Shown here: piece by piece, positions 46,001-55,151 of the stretch
How the letters are laid out: every line of letters starts with the position of its first letter
Position numbering within the stretch: the first letter of the stretch is position 1
DNA from: Tillandsia leiboldiana
Taxonomy: Eukaryota > Streptophyta > Magnoliopsida > Poales > Bromeliaceae
NCBI GenBank assembly: GCA_029204045.2
Contig: CM055065.1
Span: forward strand, 52,189,398 to 52,253,397
Length of the DNA: 64,000 nt
Reading direction: 5' to 3'
Position numbers and translations under genes: made by a program
The notes under the pieces: generated by a model
Database searches by the model: none
What the model was told of the DNA's origin: nothing
What the model saw: the letters and a program-made list of their open reading frames with translations, nothing else

Positions 46001-47208
46001 CGAGGGATCGTACACGGCACGTCCTGATCCAACCCGAATTGCCTCGCCACACGGTGAGGAAGGTACTGCTCGATACAATCCACCCCAACTAGCTCACAAT
46101 CCCTCAAACACACAGAAAACGATCTCGACTCTTCGCTGTTAGCTTGATCATCACTACAATCGCTCAAACTTGTACCGCGCGGTCGCCACTGAAACTCGGT
46201 CGGAGAATTCAGAACCGATTGCACGAAAGCGAGCTCTGTTTTCTTACCCACTTCGTGCCACCTCGCCATTCGGGGCCTGCTGCTGTTACTGGAATCATTC
46301 GCCTCCGGCCTTAAACTCGCGAACCGCTCCCAAATCCAAACTTGAAGAATATGAAGTGGCGCCCATACAATCAAAGGAAATTCTTTGCTCCGTTCGCTGC
46401 TCGCCAAATAATCCTTCAGCTCCCTCAAATCCCGGTACATTCCTGCGAGAACAGCGGGTGCGAGGGCGATCCTCTCGCCTCTCGCGATCCTCACCGCAAT
46501 CGACAACACGTGCTGCCGAATAGTCTTCTCCGGATGAGAACAGAACACGAACCGCGACAACCACAGCGACAAGAAAGCGACGTGCTCCAGCTCGTCGCCG
46601 TCCCGCTCGACGAAATGCTTCAACCACGCCGAGTGATCCGGCTTCTTATACGAGCTCCGGTTAAACCCCAGCCGCTCCTCGGTGATCCTCAATTCTAAGT
46701 CCTTGAGCTCACCCTCCAATGGCGGCGCCCTCACGGGACCGCCGAGGACCGAAAAGCCCGCGAGAACCGCAACATCTTCGAGCGAAATCGTCGCCTCGCC
46801 CCAGGGGAAAAGAAAGGTATTGGTTTCATCGCACCAAAAGGATGAGACCCCAAATAAAGAACATGGGTCTCTCCGAATTCTACAAGTAGAGGTTACAATC
46901 GCATCATAGATCCCGACTTTTCTCCAAGAATCGCCATGAATGGGTTTAAGCTTCTCGACCCATTGATCCCACTGCTTCAACCAGCTCGACCAACCCTTGA
47001 AGAGGATCTTGGGGCTCTCCAAAGTGGCAAAGGAGACGCCTTTGTAGCGTTTAGGGGTATGCGGGGTGACGAGGGGGTTACCGTTAGGGTTCCGGCGAGG
47101 GGCGAGGAAGAAGCCCTTTCTCTTAACTGGTTCGTCTCCGGCGACGGCGGAGGGCGCCATCTCCGCCTCCCTCTCCTCCACCACGAGAAGCTCCTCCTCC
47201 TCCGCCAT
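43018..47208 (-). CDS. plant mobile domain (PMD) protein with long repetitive charged C-terminus
   Basis: One uninterrupted frame of 1396 codons. Residues ~55-460 match the aminotransferase-like plant mobile domain (PF10536) shared by MAIN/MAIL proteins and by transposons: WCDETNTFLFPWGEATISLEDVA.LAG is the hallmark, followed by FVFCSHPEKT and the YLPHRVARQFGLDQDVP block. MAIN-type proteins work in nuclear gene and transposon silencing; that role here is inference. Residues ~500-650 hold several Lys/Arg-rich repeats (ENKKRKRA...VKSQEP), likely nuclear localisation signals. Residues ~945-1105 hold four near-identical 43-residue acidic repeats starting DDGRTESEEAL (129-bp period in DNA, 43890-44370). 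The end is a short coiled coil (ESKLEMEIRKLKEEIAAIE). No intron is needed, as in many mobile-domain genes. Function unproven. Confidence 0.85.
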   Translation of the reverse strand: MAEEEELLVVEEREAEMAPSAVAGDEPVKRKGFFLAPRRNPNGNPLVTPHTPKRYKGVSFATLESPKILFKGWSSWLKQWDQWVEKLKPIHGDSWRKVGIYDAIVTSTCRIRRDPCSLFGVSSFWCDETNTFLFPWGEATISLEDVAVLAGFSVLGGPVRAPPLEGELKDLELRITEERLGFNRSSYKKPDHSAWLKHFVERDGDELEHVAFLSLWLSRFVFCSHPEKTIRQHVLSIAVRIARGERIALAPAVLAGMYRDLRELKDYLASSERSKEFPLIVWAPLHILQVWIWERFASLRPEANDSSNSSRPRMARWHEVGKKTELAFVQSVLNSPTEFQWRPRGTSLSDCSDDQANSEESRSFSVCLRDCELVGVDCIEQYLPHRVARQFGLDQDVPCTIPRANSEWEDAWESYEIKAKNFTSNFPRQLVESGATLRYSKWWEQYIMACSSNVAEDVKQGEEPAANVKRSQEEKTAEKKKKKKGKVLLNGKKRKLADVYGATLSDWLMNNHHNVCAKKNGVKSREPSANAVEIRKEKNLVEKPEENKKRKRAKGRKEKNHVKSQEPTLKAVEIKKKQTHAAKPTENKKRKRANGVEEKIHVKSQEPSLNDAENKKKQTVEPKENKRKKRAKGSEEKINLESRAHVETEGEKISWGENSASNPLGKKEKAVKNSKKKNRVKSQETLQSAVKTPKQKSRADEPKIGKKKENKRGRKEKIVIESNTSGATKVEERSPSGETYPSDLLAKIVREMVERVAKLDVRDEKEDGEARLPENGTVTADVEEKALIEERVPSGEAPPSDPMPENEKEMVECVEKGDDREPKENDEDRSPEREMVAGKNDEVLTEDGKKISDEEINEDVEMMDNGESGCSPHVMQEPEETIRLEQEKKREENEELPAVSGEEEKMTVEGNGDCLCNPAVIEEPEEVIPLEKADQGGENMEIVDKGKEEEVVEEEEKRVDDGRTESEEALPTEETSQRAEEKEIAVEKDEEEEVIKEEEKRVDDGRTESEEALPTEETSQRGEEKEIAVEKDEEEEVIKEEEKRVDDGRTESEEALPTEETSQRREEKKIAVEKDEEEEVIKEEEKRVDDGRTESEEALLTEEMSRREEEKEIANKDIEEEEITSKDAEDKGIVEGVKRTNGGESPVCLSVMEDHETVALAEANNGEGEQEISEKSEDEKVIVEVVNRITVVQEGEGEENGSMEEKADAQDIQRINNAGNPHDLALIEEIVEDAEGTKDEEFASDRINSCNQLCQEQKENMEEVTRTNNGESQNNTEIRKEKEGTLAPEKEDKRRNDGDSFNLSLKDKEEKETLKNVNKEFITKSTVEAIVVEENEGVTSSKHVKYEVERIEEKHSPCISKESKLEMEIRKLKEEIAAIEARVLDLESMAEVQLRS
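43890..44370 (-). repeat. four tandem 129-bp coding repeats in the PMD gene
   Basis: CTTCTTCAGACTCCGTCCTC recurs at exact 129-base steps (for example 44046, 44175, 44304), encoding the 43-residue acidic repeat. Near-identity shows recent expansion. Confidence 0.9.
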
Positions 47209-47715
47209 GGATGCGTCCTTAGATGTAATTATGGGAAAATTAGGTGGTAAAGTGCGAACAGGGTGAGGGGGGAGAGAGGGGAATTAAATTAGCGAGATTT
47301 AACGGCGATTTCGAGGGTTTTGGGAAAGAGATGGTGTTTAAGAAGGGGAGAGATTTGTTGCCTAATCTGGTCTACCACGTCACCCGTAAACCAAACCTTT
47401 AAATTCGCGCCACGTGTGATAACTTTACAAGTCGCCTCCACCTATTGGCTGAACTTCATGAACCGGGTTTCGGGAATAATTATAAAACTTAGAGTAAATT
47501 GTTTCTGTCCTTTTCCACCACTGCTTCATTGAGCATAGTTGGATTCTATGTGCACCGGGTCTAATAGACCGACCCAATCCAAATGCAAAACAGACATCTA
47601 CTGGCGATTTCTAGCGTTTTAATTGGATCGGTCTAAGAGACGTGGCAAAATGAGCCGACCCAATAGTTTCTCCAAATCTATTGCGGCTATGATCTAACAC
47701 TAAAACAGATTCCAG
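47209..47715. other. upstream region of the PMD gene
   Basis: 47209-47400 is the probable promoter and leader. Near 47550-47660 an inverted pair ACCGACCCAATC / GATCGGTCTAAGAG may be another small fold-back. No gene is seen. Confidence 0.45.
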
Positions 47716-47721
47716 GTAAAA

Positions 47722-47925
47722 TTATTGCCTACACCTGGTGTATTTATACATGACATACACCATAATTTTTGAGGAGATGCTACCTATAAATTAAGTAATA
47801 TTAAAAATAAAATGTATAAAAGAATATATATAAAAAAAATTATAGTTTTAAAAATAGTAAAATTTAAAGCTACGGTGTACGAAATTTATAAAACACCAGG
47901 TGCAGGCATTTATTTCGTAGAGATT
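47722..47925. mobile_element. MITE with about 35-bp terminal inverted repeats
   Basis: Left end ATTGCCTACACCTGGTGTAT is matched by the reverse of the right end, ATGCCTGCACCTGGTGTTTT, and the match continues through ATAAAT..CGTACACC. The interior is AT-rich and non-coding. A target duplication could not be fixed. Confidence 0.6.
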
Positions 47926-48821
47926 TGGACGGTGGTGATTGAGTATAAGAGATTTGGACGGTGGATCGCACAAGGAGAGTTTCCGAATTGAGCAATTATT
48001 AGGTGCGTAAGCCCCGTATGCGGGAAAATCCCTCAAAGGAAGGAAAATTACTTAGAGGTCCCTAACCTCTTGCCAATGTTTCAACCAAATCCCTAGCAGC
48101 TTAATTGTTGCAATTAGATATCTGACCTTTTACCCGAGTTACACCAATCTTTAATAGTAACTTAAATACAGTTTCAATTACAAAAATTAGATATTATAAT
48201 TACTTCAATTAATATAGCTTTTGGGTAAGCTTTTGGAAAAAGAAAAAAACTATATATTTCAAATTATTTAACATTAAATACAGGTTATTTGAATTCTCTT
48301 TTCAAATTCAAAATTTTGAAAAGCCAATAGAAAAACCAGGAGGAAATTATTAGTTAAAGATAAATAAATAGCTACATTATAATATTTAATGACAACTAGG
48401 GAATGAAAGAGATGCAAGTGAAGGATAAGTTTCATGCAGTTCATAGAAAAGGATTCAACAGAGAACTGTGTGTTTTAATTTTAAGTTTTTCAAAGTACAT
48501 AAAAGAGGCTTCTTTGCAGAACTACTTGATTGGAGAAAAATTGAATTCCCAAATTGTTAAAGTAAATGTATGGAATCATGAGTGGCATCTTTGTTAGTTA
48601 GTTTTTTAAGTCTAAAAAGGGAATAGTTACTTTGATTGAACTAGTTATCTTTGAGTTTGAAGTTGAGATATTCTCTTTTTGAGTTTGTTACTTCCTTTTG
48701 CAAGTTATTTTTTGATTTTAAAACTGTATTTTTTGTGTGAAAGAAAATGAATCATTTACGTTATAGCTCGAGTTATTTAATGACGATAATGGAAAAAAAA
48801 ACTTAATATATGATATTTTCA

Positions 48822-49290
48822 ACCATATCTCAAACTCAGTGAAAAGTAGATTTATATCATTTTTATTTCTAAATTCAATTATTTGTTAGATCGACATCAT
48901 ATTCAAAATCACACGTTCAAAATCACACGTTCCAAGTTTATCAACTGATCAAATGAGAGTAGTAAGGATGCGCATAAGTTGTCATTTAATCTTCTATTAT
49001 ACCTTAAATGAAGAATTTATTTTTGTTGCATGTGTGTCACTTTATGGCTATAAGTTATTTTGTCAATATATGCTGATGGTTATAAATAAATTCTTTTGTT
49101 TTTGTACAACATTAGGCATCATGCAGAATTTAATTAACTGGGATATATCATCAATGTCAAGTAGTAATTGCTACAGACGCTACCTGGAATGAATATATCA
49201 AGATATACTACCACATCAATCACTGTTCTAATGTTGAAGCAGGAGCAGTACCATATATTGATTTATTGGACATCGTGTTTTATGGATTTT
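48822..49290 (+). pseudogene. decayed Myb/SANT-like gene copy
   Basis: Text at 48822-48905 matches the intron before the SANT exon of the gene at 58056 (CTCAATTATTTGTTAGAT region). 49115-49190 matches the end of that SANT exon (CAAGTAGTAATTGCTACAGACGC, AATGAATATATCAAG), and 49240-49285 matches its last exon (ACCATAT.TTGAT.T.TTG). The first half of the SANT exon is missing, the splice donor GT has become AT and frames are broken. It is a dead tandem copy of the intact gene 9 kb downstream. Confidence 0.75.
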
Positions 49291-49933
49291 AATATATATA
49301 AATATAATTTTAATATAAATTTTATTATAAAATAAAATAAAAAATTTATTTATATTAACATTGATTCTTTATTTCATAAAATGTATTTATATTTATATAT
49401 TTTTAAATATATATATTTAATGCTAAATCTTGATATTCGTATTCACATTCCACCAATAAATTTATCCTAACCTGCCCCGTACAGAGTGAAGGACCCAACT
49501 ACCCAAAAAAAACCAGTGAGTCAAGCAAAAGGCATCTTGAACCAATTATGTGTTAGATTTTATTTAATTTTTATTAATTTAAAACTTATTTTTTAATTAT
49601 TGGGCTTTTCTTTATTTTGGAGCTCAATAAGTTACTGATCACATGTGATGTTTAGTTCTGTATTTAGTAATATTTATATTTTTTTTAAAAAAATATTTAT
49701 TGGTTAGAAAAAAAAAAAAAAAAAAAAAAAAAAAAGGAGAGAAAGGATTTTTTTTTTTAAAGACACGTATGAACATGCAATCTTGACCAGGTTCACTTTA
49801 TATTTTTGTTGACTTAGCTTTATCTTAAGAAGAGCCTAGTAGACAATTCAAGGGGATAAGATTCAACTGTTAATCCGAAAGCTAACCGTTGAATCCAGCC
49901 TAAACTTGGGCTGCAAGAGTATTAACTCTTTTG

Positions 49934-49936
<3 letters not shown>

Positions 49937-50019
<83 letters not shown>
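49937..50019. repeat. (TA)n microsatellite
   Basis: About 40 TA units. Confidence 0.95.
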
Positions 50020-50021
<2 letters not shown>

Positions 50022-50504
50022 GTAATATTTGGTTAAGTTACATATATTCTTGATATACAGTATACAATAACTTCTACACTTAGATTCACTTTTACTTTTT
50101 GTTGGATCTCTAAAAACTAACGGATTCGTTCTGTGTCATTTCGAAGCCATACCGACAGAATGGACAGTGATTGTTATATTGCTATAAGTGATTGTTAGAA
50201 TCTTGCATGTAGAAGATTAATTTTGTTTCTAGAACAATGCATCACACGCTTCGATCCGCAGGCTTCATCTAATTCCTACTATTTATTTATTTATAGTATA
50301 TTAATAATTTATATTTAAACGTATATTTAAATATTTTAAATTTAAATTATTTGATATTTTATCAAAAAAAAAAGAGTATAAATATATTTTTCCAACATCA
50401 CGTGTCTGACCCAATTATGAGTTCCGTATTCAATCTCTCTTTCCATCAATTTGAAACCGCTGAAACTTCACAACTATTCTTCTTCCTCACTAATTCCTCT
50501 ATCT

Positions 50505-50599
50505 CTATAAATCCTCCCTCTTCTTGTTTTTTTTTTCTGTTTCTCAGAGTTGCTGTGACCTGTGATACTTGACTCGCAGTAATTGATCCATAAAAGAAG
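50505..50599 (+). promoter_or_regulatory. TATA box and 5'UTR exon ahead of the first UBL exon
   Basis: CTATAAATC at 50505-50513 is a good TATA box. A leader exon would run from about 50535 to 50599, ending AAGAAG before a strong GTACGT donor at 50600. The next acceptor is at 50708-50709. Confidence 0.55.
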
Positions 50600-50720
50600 G
50601 TACGTACTAACTATTATTATTACAGTGATCATTTACAATGTTTGCATGTGAACATGATACTGCAATTGTTGTTGCTGAATTCGTTTAGTGATCATGTATA
50701 TATATATAGGAAAGCTGGAG

Positions 50721-51025
50721 ATGGCCGATTCTGTAGAGCTGCCGGACTCCGTCCTCACGGAATTTGAATTCGCCAGCGAGATGGAGATCTTTGTGCAGCT
50801 GGGCGCCAGCCAGAACTACGTTCTTCTGGCAGACGGCGATAACACCGTCGAGGATGTGCTGGTTGTGATTCTCGGTCCCGATAGGACAGCGCAAGCGCCG
50901 GAGCCGAAGCTTTACTTCAATGACTTGGAGTTGGAGAAGCAGAAAACTCTGGCCGAGTACGGAATCAAACTCAGCTCCGTACTTCAGCTGAAGTGCACTC
51001 CGAGAGTGTTGGCACATAGTTATGA
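50721..51025 (+). CDS. ubiquitin-like domain exon (UBL1)
   Basis: The exon starts at an AG acceptor (50708-50709), has 11 leader bases and then ATG. It encodes about 101 residues with a ubiquitin-like fold pattern: MEIFVQL at the first strand, VLLADGDNTVEDVLV for the second strand and helix, LYFNDLELEKQKTLAEYGIKLSSVLQLK for the rest. There is no C-terminal Gly-Gly, so it is not expected to be conjugated. The preferred donor GA|GTATGC at 51026 leaves phase 2, which fits the SANT exon at 58630; a weaker donor (CATA|GTTATG) would fit the UBL2 exon instead. If unspliced, the frame runs to 51224. It may be an alternative first coding exon of the downstream gene or a copy that lost its SANT exons. 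Confidence 0.65.
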
Positions 51026-51392
51026 GTATGCTTCCCTTTTTTGTTCGGAAATAAGTCACTTAGATGTTGATTTCGATTGGTTTCAAATTAGTTTAGTTAT
51101 GATTTTAGGCTCAGATTTAAAGATCTTACAACGTAGTTCTCGTCCGTCATATTGTTATAAGTTAGAGCAGAACAGGCGGCGTAATACACAATTGTATGAT
51201 TTTCTTACAACATATGCAAAGTAAAATTGTACCGCTGCATATACGTGGGAAATGTCAAACCGTTGTTATATGACATCTCAATTTGGTAAAAAAATTTGTT
51301 GTTCCTTTTGTTAGACCTGCTGATTCAGTTCCTTAATGTTTGTTATATATGTACTGGTACAAGAAACATTTTTTTTTTTTTTTTGAGGAGAA

Positions 51393-51417
51393 GGTAGCAT
51401 GCTACCGCTTCATTCAT
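51393..51417 (-). other. 3'-terminal hairpin of LINE A
   Basis: GGTAGCATGCTACC at 51393-51406 followed by GCTTCATTCAT, just inside the poly-A tail. The same position in two other LINEs of the window has a hairpin with a paired base change. Confidence 0.75.
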
Positions 51418-51456
51418 AAGACGGATGAACTAAGCAACAGGAATAGGCAACAGGGC

Positions 51457-51510
<54 letters not shown>

Positions 51511-51513
51511 ATG

Positions 51514-54500
51514 CTAACTAGGTGCGGCCAGTTGCGTCCACCAAGCCCAACAGTCTCGCGCCTCCCTAAGAATACAGCCCGCCGTCTTTTTGCGCTTATC
51601 AAAGATTCTCCTATTTCGTTCTAGCCAGATAGACCACCAAACCGAAGCTAGTCTGGCGAGTTCTGTCGCGCGCAAAGATCCTCCTCTCTGACTAGCGCTA
51701 TTCCAAGCCGAAGTCGCCGTCGAAGAGTTATTGAAGATAGCTAGGTTCGGGTGGGAGGCTTGTAGAATGCTTCTAGTGAGTTGACAATGTAGGAATAGGT
51801 GGTCAACCGTCTCTGCTTCGTCAAGGCAAAGGACACAGAATTCGTCGCCGCTCCACCCTCTTTTAAGCAGGATGTCTTTGGTCCTGACCCTATATCTTAG
51901 GACTAGCCAAAGAAAAACTTTGACCTTGAGAGGGACTTTGATCTTCCAAATCGCCCCAAAGCGGGTATCGGAAACACCACCATTCTCTATGAAGAGATAA
52001 AGTGATTTGACCGAAAAACTCTCGGCATGCGTCCATCTCCAGCGCACTTCATCTTTCAAAGGCAAAGTGGTGATCGCGGCGATAGACTCCTTGAGTAGTG
52101 CTGCCATTTCCAATTCCGCCGTGTTACCAGGAGTGAACCCCCGTAGAATATGTCCCCACTTCCACCCGTTCAGCCCCCGACACTCCAGGACCCTGCTTCT
52201 CTTCTCTCTAACAGAATCAAAGATGGCTGGGAAAAGGGTACTAAGTGGAGCTTGAGCGGCCCAGATGTCAGACCAAAAATGCACGGTTAGACCATCTCCC
52301 AGCTTGTAAGACAGACCACATCTGAAAATATCCCTCGTGGTTAAAACATTGCGCCACCACTGGGAGAATGGCCTGAAAGAAGATCCTTCACTCAACGGCT
52401 TCCTCCGTCTGTAGTAGAGCCCTTTGATTAGGGGTCCCCACCGTAGGCTCTCATCTGTGAGAAATCTCCACCACCACTTGGCGAGCAGTGCCACATTCAT
52501 GCTTTCCAAGTTCAGGACCCCTAGTCCCCCCTCCGAAGTACTCCTGCAGACCGTCTTCCAATTAACCAGGCACTGCCCTCCATTGATGGATGAACCCCCC
52601 TTCCAGAAAAAAGCCCGTCGTAGGGCCTCGAACCGATTAACAACCCATTTGGGCGCCCTGAACATTGACAGGTAGTACAGCGGTAGATTCGACAGTACAG
52701 AGTTCACCAACACCAGCCTGCCTCCCTGGGATAGCAGTTTTGCTTGCCAGCCTTCTATCCGCGATTCAAATTTTCCGATAACCCGGAGCCAGTCCTCCTT
52801 TCGCACCGGTTTGTCGGAAAGCGGAAGACCAAGATAAGTTGTCGGGAGTGTACCCAACTTACATCCCAGGATATTCGCTAGCCTCCTCCCTCTGTTGGTC
52901 CTCCTGCCCAGGGAAAAAAGTTCTGTCTTCTCCCGGTTCACCTTCAGTCCCGAAGCCCATTCAAACAGCTTCCAGATGAAAAGCAGGTTGTTGATCTGTT
53001 CCTTCTTTGCACCACAGAAGAATAGGGTATCGTCTGCGTATTGTATGATAGATACCTTAGACTCCTGGGTGGGACCCACCCCACTTAAAAGACCGTTGCT
53101 AACTGCCCGTTCCGTCATTCTGGTTAAAGCTTCCGCCACCAAAATGAACAGGTAGGGGGACAAAGGGTCCCCTTGTCTGAGTCCCCTTTGGGTCTTAATC
53201 CAGTCCGTTGGGATTCCGTTCACAAGGATTGCCACCTTCGCGTTGCACACACATTGCCTGATCCAGCCACACCATCTGTCATTAGCCCCGAGCCCCGACA
53301 GGACCATGAAAATGAAGTCCCACAGTACCATGCCGAACGCCTTCTCGAAGTCAGCTTTAATCCCCACCACTTCTAACCCGAATTTGGAGGACCAGTTGAC
53401 TACTTCGGTAGCTGTAGCAAAGGAGTCCAGGATCGACCTGCCTTTGAGGAATGCAGACTGGGTTGGAGAGATGGCCTCCTTCATCACCCCTTCAAGTCTG
53501 TTGGCCAGCACTTTTGAGATGATCTTCTGTACCGCATTAAGGAGACTAATAGGCCTGAAGTCGTTAGCCGAATTAGCTCCTTCTCTCTTGGGGATCAAAC
53601 AGATGTAGGAATAGTCCAGAGGGGATGAGTTCAGAGATCCGTTGTAGAGCTCATGGAAGATGTTCAGCAGATCCGACTTGACTACATCCCAGAACTTTTG
53701 GAAGAAACCCAGGTTAAAGCCGTCGGGTCCGGGAGCTTTATCACTGCCCAAATGGAAAGTGGCCTTTCTGATTTCCTCCATGGTGAAGGGCACAGTCAGA
53801 TCATCAGGGCGATTAAAGGCTCTTACACCTAGGAGCTCTGCCCAGTTCCCAAACAAACCCCGTGGATGTTCCCTCATGGCGAAGCGGGCTTTGAAGCAGT
53901 GGAAGAAGTATCCCCTTTTATCCTCCTCTCTCTGCAGAGTTCGCCCGTTGTCCACCACGTCACCAATGTTGTTCACACGTCGCCTACCATTCACTACAGC
54001 ATGATAGAATTTCGTATTGCCGTCTCCTTCCTTCAACCAGCGGAGATTAGCACGGGATTTCCAAAGAATCTCTTCATCCGCCACCACCCCTCTAAGTAGG
54101 GATTTCAGCTGAGCGCGTTTCTCAAACAGATGCGGGGGTAGATTAGCATGTTCCTCCAAAACGTCTAACTGATGAATCTCTCCGGTGAGATAATTCTTGG
54201 TACGGGAGATGCTGTAGAAGCTCGAGGAACACCATTCCTTGATGCGCTTCCGGCAGTGTCGCAGCTTGGCCACGAAAGTAAGTACTCCAGAGCTCTTAGG
54301 GGAAACCTCATTCCACCAGATAGGTACGTTAGTACAGAAGTCCTCCCGCGTTAGCCAGACCATCTCGAATCTGAATCGAGGGGGGCTGAGCTTGTGACTG
54401 GTTGACAGAAGTAATGGCGAGTGGTCGGAAGCAATCCTCGGACCGGCCACCACCTTAGATAGGGGGAAGCAGTGATCCCACTCAGTGGAGATCAGAAAGC

Positions 54501-55128
54501 GATCAAGTTTGGCCAAAGTTGGGCTGCTTTGCGAGTTAGACCAGGTGAATTGCTGGTTACTTAGAGGAAGATCCAACATTGCCAGCTCATTGATGAGATC
54601 AGAGAACAAAGCCATAGCGCGCCCGCTCCAGTTACTGCCTCTCCTCTCGTGCAAATTCTTGGTTAGATTGAAGTCCCCGCAGATTGTCCACATCCCTCTA
54701 CACTCGCTTTTGAGATCGGCAAGCTCCTGGCAGAACTCCGGCTTACCGTTCCAGGAAGGTGGCCCATACACGTTGGTAACAAAGAAGCAGCTCCCGCTGG
54801 GGATGTGTGTCAGATTAACCGTAAGCGAGTGATGGCGAACTAATGCCCCGCAACAGGAAAAGACGTTAGAGGGCCAGCAGGTGATCAGACCCCCCGAGGC
54901 TCCCACCGATCTGATGAACATACATTTATCAAAGTGTGGTCCGGCAAAGGACCTAAGGAAGGATCGGGAAACCGATTCCACTTTAGTTTCCTGAAAACAT
55001 AGAACAGACGACTTTAGCTTTGAGACTACAGACTTGACAGCGGCTCGCTTATTGAGGTCGTTTAGACCCCGAACATTCCAACAGAAGATCTGAAACATGA
55101 CGACAGACTTGACAACACCCGAGCACAA
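51514..55128 (-). CDS. LINE A ORF2: endonuclease / reverse transcriptase
   Basis: Protein for target-primed reverse transcription, 1204 codons without a break. N-terminal APE-type endonuclease from about residue 11 (FCWNVRGLN, then QETKVES, CGDFNLT and SDHSPLLL blocks), central reverse transcriptase with KADFEKAF, RQGDPLSPYLF and catalytic YADD, and a C-terminal zf-RVT zinc-binding region (CVLCL..AETVDHLFLHC). In motif A the usual AFD reads AFG; the catalytic Asp of KADFEKAF is kept. The frame also has an in-frame ATG at 55098 (MFQIFCWN), probably the real start because it aligns with LINE B. It may still be active but this cannot be shown from sequence. Confidence 0.93.
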   Translation of the reverse strand: MCSGVVKSVVMFQIFCWNVRGLNDLNKRAAVKSVVSKLKSSVLCFQETKVESVSRSFLRSFAGPHFDKCMFIRSVGASGGLITCWPSNVFSCCGALVRHHSLTVNLTHIPSGSCFFVTNVYGPPSWNGKPEFCQELADLKSECRGMWTICGDFNLTKNLHERRGSNWSGRAMALFSDLINELAMLDLPLSNQQFTWSNSQSSPTLAKLDRFLISTEWDHCFPLSKVVAGPRIASDHSPLLLSTSHKLSPPRFRFEMVWLTREDFCTNVPIWWNEVSPKSSGVLTFVAKLRHCRKRIKEWCSSSFYSISRTKNYLTGEIHQLDVLEEHANLPPHLFEKRAQLKSLLRGVVADEEILWKSRANLRWLKEGDGNTKFYHAVVNGRRRVNNIGDVVDNGRTLQREEDKRGYFFHCFKARFAMREHPRGLFGNWAELLGVRAFNRPDDLTVPFTMEEIRKATFHLGSDKAPGPDGFNLGFFQKFWDVVKSDLLNIFHELYNGSLNSSPLDYSYICLIPKREGANSANDFRPISLLNAVQKIISKVLANRLEGVMKEAISPTQSAFLKGRSILDSFATATEVVNWSSKFGLEVVGIKADFEKAFGMVLWDFIFMVLSGLGANDRWCGWIRQCVCNAKVAILVNGIPTDWIKTQRGLRQGDPLSPYLFILVAEALTRMTERAVSNGLLSGVGPTQESKVSIIQYADDTLFFCGAKKEQINNLLFIWKLFEWASGLKVNREKTELFSLGRRTNRGRRLANILGCKLGTLPTTYLGLPLSDKPVRKEDWLRVIGKFESRIEGWQAKLLSQGGRLVLVNSVLSNLPLYYLSMFRAPKWVVNRFEALRRAFFWKGGSSINGGQCLVNWKTVCRSTSEGGLGVLNLESMNVALLAKWWWRFLTDESLRWGPLIKGLYYRRRKPLSEGSSFRPFSQWWRNVLTTRDIFRCGLSYKLGDGLTVHFWSDIWAAQAPLSTLFPAIFDSVREKRSRVLECRGLNGWKWGHILRGFTPGNTAELEMAALLKESIAAITTLPLKDEVRWRWTHAESFSVKSLYLFIENGGVSDTRFGAIWKIKVPLKVKVFLWLVLRYRVRTKDILLKRGWSGDEFCVLCLDEAETVDHLFLHCQLTRSILQASHPNLAIFNNSSTATSAWNSASQRGGSLRATELARLASVWWSIWLERNRRIFDKRKKTAGCILREARDCWAWWTQLAAPS

Positions 55129-55151
55129 ACAACCAGCCGCTTAAAGGGCCC

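Noticed and set aside
43043..46698. Ser/Phe-rich ORFs of 100-230 codons on the plus strand
   Set aside because: They are antisense to the repetitive Glu/Lys-rich PMD coding frame and share its repeat period.
48403..48597. 64-codon ORF near the decayed SANT copy
   Set aside because: No similarity to the UBL or SANT modules or any known family could be seen and it lies in AT-rich DNA.
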